From the NCBI GenBank assembly GCA_030625995.1, contig DAOUPU010000184.1, positions 1 to 5,057 on the forward strand: a DNA stretch of 5,057 nt, read 5' to 3'. The notes below the pieces were generated by a model. The model made no database searches. It saw nothing but the letters and a program-made list of their open reading frames with translations, and had not been told where the DNA came from. The DNA comes from Flavobacteriaceae bacterium. GTDB lineage: Bacteria; Bacteroidota; Bacteroidia; Flavobacteriales; Flavobacteriaceae. The stretch's first letter is position 1. Each line of letters opens with the position of its first letter. Both the position numbers and the translations under genes were made by a program. Below, piece after piece: positions 1 to 5,057 of this stretch.

Positions 1-1083
1 AGACTCTCAGGAGTAGCTATGGATATTGTTATTGATTCGGTTTCTGTTGCAACAACTTTTAAAGAGACCTTAGCCGAAAAGGGAATTATTTTTTGTCCTA
101 TTTCTGAAGCTATTCAAGATCATCCCGAATTGGTTAAAAAGTATATAGGTACAATCGTACCTAAAACAGATAATTTTTATGCGGCACTTAACTCTGCTGT
201 TTTTACGGATGGCTCTTTTTGCTATATCCCTAAGGGAGTGAAATGCCCCATGGAATTATCAACTTACTTTCGAATAAACGAAGGTGGTACAGGTCAGTTT
301 GAACGTACATTGGTTATTGCTGATAAGGGTAGTTATGTGAGTTATTTAGAGGGCTGTACGGCCCCTGCCCGAGATGAAAATCAATTGCACGCGGCTGTTG
401 TAGAATTGATAGCTTTGGATGACGCTGAAATAAAATATTCTACGGTTCAAAACTGGTTTCCAGGAGATGCTGAAGGAAAAGGTGGAGTTTATAATTTTGT
501 AACTAAACGTGGTATTTGCCATGAAAATTCAAAAATATCCTGGACACAAGTAGAAACCGGTAGTGCTGTAACTTGGAAATATCCGAGTTGTATATTGAAA
601 GGAAATAATTCAGTAGGTGAATTTTACTCCATAGCGGTGACAAATAATCACCAACAGGCAGATACTGGCACTAAAATGATCCACTTAGGAAAAAATACTA
701 AAAGTACGATTATCTCCAAGGGAATATCGGCCGGGAAATCACAAAACTCTTACAGGGGTTTAGTACAGGTTAATTCACGAGCCGATAATGCCAGAAATTT
801 TACTCAATGCGATTCACTACTCATGGGAAATGAATGTGGTGCTCATACCTTTCCATATATCGAGACAAAAAATAAAACAGCTCATATTGAACATGAGGCT
901 ACAACCAGTAAAATAGGTGAAGATCAGCTCTTCTATTGTAATCAAAGAGGTATAGACACTGAAAAAGCAATAGCATTAATCGTAAACGGATTCAGTAAAG
1001 AAGTACTGAATAAATTACCTATGGAGTTTGCTGTGGAAGCACAAAAATTATTAGAAATATCATTGGAAGGGAGTGTTGGTTAA
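1..1083 (+). CDS. sufB: SufB, Fe-S cluster assembly scaffold protein (5' partial)
   Basis: SufB is the scaffold subunit of the cytosolic SufBC2D complex, on which Fe-S clusters are built with sulfur from SufS/SufE. The frame is open from base 1; the Met at 19 is internal, because the six codons before it (RLSGVA) continue the family alignment. About 360 residues are visible. Flavobacterial SufB is about 480, so roughly 120 N-terminal residues lie to the left. The beta-helix core and helical C-terminus are intact, ending in SLEGSVG. Residues important in E. coli SufB have counterparts: Cys405 in TQCDS (808-810), Cys254 in LEGCTAP (355-357), the Glu-His-Glu triad including Glu434 (889-897), Arg226/Asn228 in YFRIN, Gln285/Trp287 in VQNW, and Lys303 in VTKRG. 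The equivalences were made by counting against E. coli SufB from memory. It is followed by sufC after 84 bp. The identification is very secure. Confidence 0.97.
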   Translation, partial: RLSGVAMDIVIDSVSVATTFKETLAEKGIIFCPISEAIQDHPELVKKYIGTIVPKTDNFYAALNSAVFTDGSFCYIPKGVKCPMELSTYFRINEGGTGQFERTLVIADKGSYVSYLEGCTAPARDENQLHAAVVELIALDDAEIKYSTVQNWFPGDAEGKGGVYNFVTKRGICHENSKISWTQVETGSAVTWKYPSCILKGNNSVGEFYSIAVTNNHQQADTGTKMIHLGKNTKSTIISKGISAGKSQNSYRGLVQVNSRADNARNFTQCDSLLMGNECGAHTFPYIETKNKTAHIEHEATTSKIGEDQLFYCNQRGIDTEKAIALIVNGFSKEVLNKLPMEFAVEAQKLLEISLEGSVG

Positions 1084-1103
1084 TTCACCAATTACTAAAT
1101 TTG
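1076..1103 (+). promoter_or_regulatory. Possible internal Bacteroidota promoter ahead of sufC
   Basis: TTG at 1076-1078 (inside the last sufB codons) and TAAATTTG at 1096-1103 are separated by 17 bp. This fits the Bacteroidota pattern of TTG, 17-23 bp, TAnnTTTG. The -7 element coincides with one unit of the local AT-rich repeat, so the match could be chance. sufC can also be transcribed from upstream of sufB. Confidence 0.22.
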
Positions 1104-1162
1104 ATAATTTGTCAATGTTAAAGTTCATTATCAAATTTTCAAGTCATCAAATTAATAAATTA
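1088..1162. repeat. AT-rich octamer-period repeat with 12-bp inverted repeat in the sufB-sufC spacer
   Basis: The spacer is built from units about 8 bp long. The left side has CCAATTAC (1088), TAAATTTG (1096) and ATAATTTG (1104). The right side has TCAAATTT (1131), TCAAGTCA (1139), TCAAATTA (1147) and ATAAATTA (1155). Right-hand units are reverse complements of the left-hand type. As a result AAATTTGATAAT (1097-1108) and ATTATCAAATTT (1127-1138) form a perfect 12-bp inverted repeat around an 18-nt loop. In RNA this could be a hairpin, but it is AT-only apart from one G-C pair and has no U-tract typical of a terminator. It resembles AT-rich spacer repeats I remember from flavobacterial genomes; that comparison is unverified. 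Confidence 0.65.
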
Positions 1163-1167
1163 GAATA

Positions 1168-1905
1168 ATGTTAGAAATAAAAGATTTACACGCCGGTATT
1201 GAGGACAAAGAAATTCTTAGAGGCATTGATTTAAAAATAAACGCAGGGGAAATTCATGCCATAATGGGACCTAACGGATCGGGTAAAAGTACACTTGCCT
1301 CAGTAATTGCTGGAAATGAAACTTATGATGTTTTAGAAGGTGATATTATATTGGATGAGGAAAGTGTTTTGGAATTATCTCCGGATGAGCGTGCACATAA
1401 AGGGGTTTTTCTCTCCTTTCAATATCCTGTTGAAATTCCCGGGGTTACAACTACAAACTTTATCAAAACTGCCATTAATGCCAAACGGAAAGCAAATGGA
1501 CTAGAGGATCTACCGGCTAAAGACATGTTAAAATTAATTAGAGAAAAATCTGACCTTCTGGAAATGGACAGAAAATTTTTATCTCGTTCTCTAAATGAAG
1601 GCTTTTCAGGTGGCGAAAAAAAAAGAAATGAGATCTTTCAAATGGCAATGCTCGAACCAAAACTGGCTATTTTAGATGAGACAGACTCAGGCTTAGATAT
1701 TGATGCCCTGAAAATTGTTGCTAACGGAGTTAACAAATTAAAGAATGAAGATAATGCGGTAATTGTAATTACACATTATCAAAGATTACTTGAATATATA
1801 GTTCCAGATTTTGTGCATGTTTTACATGATGGCAAAATTGTTAAATCGGGTGGGCCGGAATTGGCTCACGAACTGGAAGATAAAGGTTATGACTGGTTAA
1901 AATAG
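1168..1905 (+). CDS. sufC: SufC, ABC-type ATPase of the SufBC2D complex
   Basis: SufC is a soluble ABC ATPase with no transmembrane partner. Two copies bind SufB and SufD, and ATP-driven dimerisation reshapes the scaffold for cluster assembly. The 245-residue length is normal. The full set of ABC motifs is visible: Walker A GPNGSGKST (34-42), Q-loop Gln85 in FQYP, signature FSGGE (146-150) followed by KKR, Walker B LAILDE (166-171), D-loop SGLD (174-177) and H-loop His203 in THYQRLL. The GFSGGEKKRNE stretch and the TDSGLDIDAL segment are characteristic of SufC rather than other ABC ATPases. The ATG has no Shine-Dalgarno sequence, only an A/T-rich leader, as usual in this phylum. It lies between sufB and sufD in the same orientation. 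The spacers on both sides contain repeats, but the gene itself is undisturbed. Confidence 0.97.
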   Translation: MLEIKDLHAGIEDKEILRGIDLKINAGEIHAIMGPNGSGKSTLASVIAGNETYDVLEGDIILDEESVLELSPDERAHKGVFLSFQYPVEIPGVTTTNFIKTAINAKRKANGLEDLPAKDMLKLIREKSDLLEMDRKFLSRSLNEGFSGGEKKRNEIFQMAMLEPKLAILDETDSGLDIDALKIVANGVNKLKNEDNAVIVITHYQRLLEYIVPDFVHVLHDGKIVKSGGPELAHELEDKGYDWLK

Positions 1906-1983
1906 ATCATTCATTTGATTAATAAAAACCTCAACCTAAGCATACAAGGTGTTAAATTGAGTTTGCATTGTAAACATAGTAAA

Positions 1984-2082
1984 ATCCGACCCAAAAGGTC
2001 GGGGAACCTGGCTGCCGGCAGGCAGGATAAACCAAATCTTCTCATCCGAATAGGTGGAACGCGAAGGCGGATTAAACTCTGA
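1984..2082. repeat. GC-rich REP-like palindromic element in the sufC-sufD spacer
   Basis: A sharply bounded GC-rich block (hand count 50 of 87 bases, 57%, for 1986-2072) sits in AT-rich surroundings. It holds three inverted structures. CCGACC (1986-1991) pairs with GGTCGG (1997-2002) across a 5-nt loop. A 20-bp palindrome at 2007-2026, centred on CC|GG at 2016/2017, has arms CCTGGCTGCC and GGCAGGCAGG and one mismatched pair. ATCCG (2044-2048) pairs with CGGAT (2068-2072). The CTGCCGGCAG core resembles dispersed palindromic repeats I recall from Bacteroidota genomes, but copy number cannot be judged from one window. The block ends about 5 bp before the sufD ATG at 2087, so its folding could affect sufD translation. 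It may be a REP-type or MITE-like insertion; no terminal repeats or target-site duplication were recognised. Confidence 0.65.
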
Positions 2083-2086
2083 AAAA

Positions 2087-3409
2087 ATGAATTTAAAAGA
2101 AAAATTGATATCATCATTCATGGCATTTGAAAATAATACAGATGTGGATATAGATTCAAATGTACATGATATACGAAGTGATGCGATCTCCAATTTCGAA
2201 GCTAAAGGGTTTCCTACGAAAAAGGAAGAAGAATGGAAGTATACTTCGTTGAATTCCATACTGAAATATGACTATAGTGTCTTTCCTAAAAATAATCAAT
2301 CACTGGAATACAAGGATATTAAGGTCTATTTTTTACATGAAATCGAGTCTTATAAAATTATATTTGTTGACGGTGTTTACAGTTCATTTTTGTCTGATAC
2401 TTCGCATGAAATTGCAGATATCTGCATCCTGTCATCTGCGTTAAAAAGACCAAAATATAAAATGGTTATTGATCGTTATTTTGGAAAAATTGCTTCAAAG
2501 AAGGAGAGTCTCACTTCTCTCAACACTGCTTTTTCAAAAGAAGGAGCTTTTATCAATATTCCTAAAAACACGGTCTTGCCAAAGCCTATTCAAATTATTA
2601 ATTTTTCAACTGGAGCAGAATCTGAAATTATGCTTCAGCCAAGAAATTTAGTGATTGTTGGTGAAAACTCTCATGTAGAAATATATGAACGTCATCAAAG
2701 TTTAAATAACAATGTGGTTCTAACAAATGCTGTGACCGAAATATTTGCTAATAAACGTGCAATTGTTGATTTTTATAAAGTTCAAAATGACAAAAAATCA
2801 GCTTCATTAGTAGATAATACTTATATCCAACAAAAGGAAAGTAGTGTAGTTAGTGTTAGTACTTTTTCTTTCGGTGGAAAGTTAACACGAAATAATTTGG
2901 AGTTTTATCACGAAGGAGAACATATCACGTCAAATTTAAACGGGATCACAATTATTGAAGATAAGCAACATGTAGATAACCATACTTTAGTGAACCACAA
3001 ATTTGAAAACTGTGAAAGCCATGAACTGTATAAAGGTATTTACGATGATGCCTCTACTGGCGTTTTTAACGGAAAAGTTATTGTAGACAAAGAGGCTCAA
3101 AAAACAAATGCTTATCAACAAAATGATAATATTTTAGTCGGGGATAAAGCTTCCATTAATGCCAAACCTCAACTGGAAATTTTTGCAGATGATGTTAAAT
3201 GTTCCCACGGATGCACCATCGGACAAATGGATGAGAATGCTCTCTTTTATATGCAATCCAGAGGAATTCCAAAAAAAGAGGCCAAAGCCCTATTATTGTT
3301 TGCCTTTGGAAATGATGTTGTTGAAAAAATAAAAATTCCAGCACTCAAAACCAGAATCAGTAAGTTAATTGCTAAAAAATTGAAAGTAGATTTTGGATTT
3401 GAAATGTAA
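2087..3409 (+). CDS. sufD: SufD, Fe-S cluster assembly scaffold subunit
   Basis: SufD is the SufB paralogue in SufBC2D; clusters form at the SufB-SufD interface and SufD is also needed for iron acquisition. The ATG at 2087 gives 440 residues beginning MNLKEKLISSFMAFE, which matches how flavobacterial SufD begins. An in-frame GTG at 2054 would add 11 residues (MEREGGLNSEK), but they are encoded by the GC-rich repeat element and are not expected in the family. Visible features are an N-terminal helical region with GFPTKKEEEWKYTSLN (41-56), a beta-helix core (about 165-385), and ADDVKCSHGCTIGQ (367-380). In that motif Cys372 and His374 (3200-3202, 3206-3208) correspond to E. coli SufD Cys358 and His360. 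The C-terminal helical tail carries SRGIPKKEAKALLLFAF. The gene appears intact. sufS and sufE, which often follow sufD in related bacteria, are not present after it. Confidence 0.96.
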   Translation: MNLKEKLISSFMAFENNTDVDIDSNVHDIRSDAISNFEAKGFPTKKEEEWKYTSLNSILKYDYSVFPKNNQSLEYKDIKVYFLHEIESYKIIFVDGVYSSFLSDTSHEIADICILSSALKRPKYKMVIDRYFGKIASKKESLTSLNTAFSKEGAFINIPKNTVLPKPIQIINFSTGAESEIMLQPRNLVIVGENSHVEIYERHQSLNNNVVLTNAVTEIFANKRAIVDFYKVQNDKKSASLVDNTYIQQKESSVVSVSTFSFGGKLTRNNLEFYHEGEHITSNLNGITIIEDKQHVDNHTLVNHKFENCESHELYKGIYDDASTGVFNGKVIVDKEAQKTNAYQQNDNILVGDKASINAKPQLEIFADDVKCSHGCTIGQMDENALFYMQSRGIPKKEAKALLLFAFGNDVVEKIKIPALKTRISKLIAKKLKVDFGFEM

Positions 3410-3587
3410 TTCTTAAATAGGTCATATCTGAATTCAATAACCTTTCGCGATAGACGTACCGAGAATAATTTTGCTACATATTACCTATAACCCTAACTTG
3501 ATTCAAATATTTAAGCTGTAGATTCAATGAGTCCTAAATTGAGATTTCCGGTTTGACAATATTGTATTAATGTGTCAATAAACCATA

Positions 3588-3737
3588 TAATACCTACCTT
3601 TTGATGTTGATTTAGAATCATTTATATTAATGTAAATGATGTTCTTAAATTTTTAAACCCTACCATAGCATTTAAAATCTTCGTAGAATAAGTAACAAAA
3701 GTTACTCGTGTTTTGCCGGTTTAGAATTAATACCTAC
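3588..3737 (+). repeat. 10-bp direct repeat TAATACCTAC, two copies 140 bp apart
   Basis: TAATACCTAC occurs at 3588-3597 and again at 3728-3737. Both copies are followed by a T-run ending in G (CTTTTG and ATTTG) and then, 13-19 bp on, by a long palindrome. The second copy overlaps the -7 element of the predicted tetR promoter. The first has no matching TTG at the right distance, so it may be a decayed or alternative promoter, or a protein-binding site. The coordinates span both copies and the sequence between them. Confidence 0.5.
3617..3640. promoter_or_regulatory. 24-bp near-perfect palindrome, possible regulator-binding site
   Basis: Arms ATCATTTATATT and AATGTAAATGAT meet with no spacer between 3628 and 3629. 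Eleven of the twelve pairs are complementary; the exception is T3625 opposite G3632. Such AT-rich dyads are typical binding sites for dimeric regulators, but the cognate protein is unknown. It could also form a weak RNA hairpin. It lies 111 bp upstream of the tetR operator-like palindrome and its sequence differs clearly from it. Confidence 0.45.
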
Positions 3738-3742
3738 ATTTG
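3713..3742 (+). promoter_or_regulatory. Predicted Bacteroidota-type promoter of the tetR-tolC operon
   Basis: TTG at 3713-3715 (within TTTTG) is the -33 element and TACATTTG at 3735-3742 is a full match to the -7 consensus TAnnTTTG. The 19-bp spacer is within the known 17-23 bp range. The transcription start should fall a few bases downstream, about where the operator-like palindrome begins at 3751. This placement lets a bound repressor block transcription, which strengthens both predictions. The leader to the ATG at 3803 would be about 50 nt. Confidence 0.65.
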
Positions 3743-3750
3743 TTGACCAT

Positions 3751-3776
3751 ATGGTTAAACTATTTAGTTTAACCAT
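3751..3776. promoter_or_regulatory. Operator-like palindrome, predicted binding site of the TetR-family repressor
   Basis: A perfect 12-bp inverted repeat, ATGGTTAAACTA (3751-3762) and TAGTTTAACCAT (3765-3776), surrounds a 2-bp centre TT. It sits directly after the predicted -7 element and 26 bp before the tetR ATG. Position, length and symmetry are those expected for the operator of a dimeric TetR-family protein that represses its own operon. A third, imperfect half-site, GTTGACCAT (3742-3750), abuts it on the promoter side. That this regulator binds here is inferred from position. Confidence 0.7.
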
Positions 3777-3802
3777 TTGATTAAATTCTTAAATTAAATT
3801 CC

Positions 3803-4411
3803 ATGATTAAAGATATATCTGCGGAAGAAAAAATATTAAACGCTGCCAAGCGCGTTTTCGAAAACAAAGGAATGGAAGGGGCAAGAATGCAAGAAATTGC
3901 GAATGAAGCTAAAATAAATAAATCCTTATTACATTATTATTACAGAAGTAAACAATTATTATTTGAGGCTGTTTTTAAAGCAGCTTTTAACAAATTAGCT
4001 CCTCAAATAAACAAGATATTCAATACGGATGAATCGATATTTGAAAAGATCAAAAACTTCTCAGACAATTATACGTCATTCATGATCAAGCATCCTTACT
4101 TGCCAAATTTTATTTTACAGGAACTGAACAGAAATCCGGATTTTGTTAAAGAACTGATCTCAACAAAATCTTTTCCCAGCATTAAAAAATTCCAAGATCA
4201 AATTAATGACACAGTGAAGAAAGGTGAAATTCGGCCTATCGAATCCGAACAACTTTTTATTAATATTCTTGCGCTAAATATTTTCCCATTCATAGGTGCT
4301 CCTCTCTTGAAAGGATTTATTAACGCCACGGATAAAGAATATAAAACCATTTTAGAGCGCCGTAAAACAGACGTATCCGATTTTATTATACAATCTATAA
4401 AATTAAAATGA
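3803..4411 (+). CDS. TetR/AcrR-family transcriptional repressor
   Basis: This is a 202-residue one-component DNA-binding repressor of the usual TetR-family length. The N-terminal TetR_N domain (about 8-55) is clear: a first helix EEKILNAAKRVFENKG, then GARMQEIANEAKINKSLLHYYYRSKQLLFEAV, which supplies the helix-turn-helix. The helices at about 29-36 and 40-46 form the HTH, and the HYYYRSKQLL stretch closes the domain as in most family members. Residues 60-202 form a helical ligand-binding and dimerisation domain too divergent to name a ligand. The ATG at 3803 has no Shine-Dalgarno sequence, only an A/T-rich leader. It is preceded by its own promoter and a 26-bp operator-like palindrome, suggesting autorepression. 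Its stop overlaps the start of a TolC-family gene, so it probably controls an efflux operon, with the inducer being a pump substrate. The family call is firm; the specificity is unknown. Confidence 0.93.
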   Translation: MIKDISAEEKILNAAKRVFENKGMEGARMQEIANEAKINKSLLHYYYRSKQLLFEAVFKAAFNKLAPQINKIFNTDESIFEKIKNFSDNYTSFMIKHPYLPNFILQELNRNPDFVKELISTKSFPSIKKFQDQINDTVKKGEIRPIESEQLFINILALNIFPFIGAPLLKGFINATDKEYKTILERRKTDVSDFIIQSIKLK

Positions 4412-5057
4412 TGAACAAATTTATTATAATTATCTTTTTGATGACATTTACAACAGCTTTTGCTCAAGAAGAATTGAGTTTAGCTGATTGTTATTCCTTA
4501 GCAGAATTAAACCACCCGATAGCAAAGCAGAATGCATTAATACCACAACAGAATGAGTTAAAAACAGATATACTCTACACGAAAAAATATCCAAAAATTG
4601 ATCTGGATGCACAAGCTACTTATCAATCAGAAGTTATTGGATTTCCTGTTGAGGATCCCGGACTTCTATTTGAAGTCCCAAATAAAGATCAATACAGGAC
4701 AACCCTAACTGTAAATCAACTTATTTACGGTGGAGGCACAATTAATGCGGCAATTGAAGAGGAAATATCAAAATCAAAGACCCAACAACAAATGGTTCAA
4801 GTGGAATTGTATCAATTAAAACCTAAGATAAATCAATTGTACTTCTCCATTTTGCTAATTCAAGAAAAAAGGGGTCTTTTATTAGCAAAACAGAATCAAT
4901 TAGAAGAAAAACTCAACGAAGTAATAGCAGGTATAAAATATGGAGCTGTCCTACCCTCTTCAGATTCTGTTCTAGAAGCCGAACTTCTAAAATTAAATCA
5001 GGAATTAAAAGAACTCGAAAGCAACAAATTGAACTTAGTACAGACTTTAGAAAAATA
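4408..5057 (+). CDS. TolC-family outer-membrane efflux protein (3' partial)
   Basis: The frame is open from ATG 4408 to the window end: 216 codons plus two bases, about half of a typical TolC-like protein. These proteins form trimeric outer-membrane channels that connect to inner-membrane export pumps through an adaptor. The N-terminus is a signal peptide: Lys4, hydrophobic core 5-18, likely cleavage after AFA (17-19) before Gln20. Then come LSLADCYSLAELNHPIAKQN (23-42), the usual TolC opening, TVNQLIYGGG (101-110), matching the family's strand-turn region, and a long Q/E/K/L-rich helical stretch (about 112-216) with GAVLPSSDSVLEAELL (179-194), the characteristic mid-protein motif. The start overlaps the tetR stop (ATGA); a second ATG at 4411 is equally possible and changes only one residue. 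Genes for an HlyD-type adaptor and a pump would be expected to the right. Substrate unknown. Confidence 0.9.
   Translation, partial: MMNKFIIIIFLMTFTTAFAQEELSLADCYSLAELNHPIAKQNALIPQQNELKTDILYTKKYPKIDLDAQATYQSEVIGFPVEDPGLLFEVPNKDQYRTTLTVNQLIYGGGTINAAIEEEISKSKTQQQMVQVELYQLKPKINQLYFSILLIQEKRGLLLAKQNQLEEKLNEVIAGIKYGAVLPSSDSVLEAELLKLNQELKELESNKLNLVQTLEK

Larger units (their letters stand above)
3410..3802. other. Non-coding regulatory spacer between sufD and the TetR-family gene
   Basis: About 390 bp without a credible gene on either strand. No strong GC-rich hairpin with a T-tract follows sufD, so where suf transcription ends is unclear. The right half is dense in sequence structure: a 24-bp palindrome (3617-3640), a 10-bp direct repeat TAATACCTAC at 3588-3597 and 3728-3737, a small hairpin AGTAAC-aaaa-GTTACT (3691-3706), a promoter (3713-3742) and a long operator-like palindrome (3751-3776). 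The left half, about 3410-3550, shows nothing I can name. Confidence 0.7.

Noticed and set aside
19..21. ATG at 19 as the start of sufB
   Set aside because: The frame is open upstream to the window edge and the upstream codons continue SufB homology; the protein would lack about 120 residues of the family if it began here.
1986..2002. CCGACC/GGTCGG hairpin as a terminator for sufC
   Set aside because: On the + strand it is followed by GGAACC, not a T-tract, and sufD lies directly downstream in the same operon. On the minus strand a short ATTTT follows, but no gene there needs a terminator.
1911..2117. Minus-strand 68-codon open frame in the sufC-sufD spacer
   Set aside because: It lies across the GC-rich repeat and the sufD start, shows no recognisable domain and is probably open only because of the repeat's composition.
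1936..2259. Minus-strand 107-codon open frame
   Set aside because: Over half is antisense to the 5' end of sufD, a securely identified gene; the rest is the repeat element. It is discussed as possible repeat-associated text, not as a gene.
2469..2651. Plus-strand 60-codon open frame inside sufD
   Set aside because: It is in another frame within intact sufD and has no recognisable family features.
3466..3473. TAATTTTG, a match to the Bacteroidota -7 element
   Set aside because: No TTG occurs at 17-23 bp upstream and no gene starts nearby; such an octamer is common by chance in AT-rich DNA.
3553..3591. E. coli-style promoter TTGACA (3553-3558) with TATAAT (3586-3591)
   Set aside because: The spacer is 27 bp, far from 17, and Bacteroidota primary sigma factors use a different consensus. 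TTGACA also forms a short inverted repeat with TGTCAA at 3573-3578, which may be chance.
3691..3706. AGTAAC-aaaa-GTTACT hairpin
   Set aside because: A 6-bp stem of moderate strength with no following T-tract; too short to name as a terminator or operator.
4198..4467. Minus-strand 89-codon open frame
   Set aside because: It is antisense to the 3' end of the TetR gene and the TolC signal peptide, both well supported, and has no family features.

Overview
The window is AT-rich bacterial DNA that most resembles a member of the Bacteroidota, probably class Flavobacteriia. Four things point there: the close fit of SufB, SufC and SufD to flavobacterial versions as I remember them, starts without Shine-Dalgarno sequences, a Bacteroidota-type promoter (TTG-N19-TAnnTTTG), and AT-rich octamer repeats of a kind I associate with flavobacterial intergenic spacers. 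The taxonomic call comes from pattern recognition, not a database search.

Left part (1-3409): the core of a SUF iron-sulfur cluster assembly operon, sufB-sufC-sufD, all on the + strand. sufB is cut by the left edge. SufB, SufC and SufD form the SufBC2D scaffold, in which the SufC ATPase drives the conformational change that lets clusters form at the SufB-SufD interface. The residues known to matter in E. coli SufB, the SufC ATPase motifs and the SufD Cys-x-His site are all present, so the complex looks functional. The two spacers inside the operon are unusual. The sufB-sufC gap holds a decayed 8-bp-period repeat with a 12-bp inverted repeat. The sufC-sufD gap holds a GC-rich (about 57%) REP-like palindromic element that runs almost to the sufD start and creates a spurious upstream GTG start.

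Middle (3410-3802): about 390 bp without a gene. It contains a 24-bp near-perfect palindrome of unknown role, a 10-bp direct repeat, a good Bacteroidota promoter, and a 26-bp palindrome (12-bp arms, 2-bp centre) just after that promoter which looks like the operator of the downstream TetR-family gene. No sufS or sufE follows sufD here, and no convincing terminator was seen after sufD.

Right part (3803-5057): a TetR/AcrR-family repressor gene overlaps (ATGA) the start of a TolC-family outer-membrane efflux protein that runs off the right edge. The arrangement fits a self-regulated efflux operon: the repressor binds the operator next to its promoter and controls itself and the export genes. The rest of the pump would lie to the right.

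I see no clearly undescribed multi-gene system. The points most worth following up are the two repeat-bearing spacers in the suf operon and the regulatory architecture ahead of the TetR gene.
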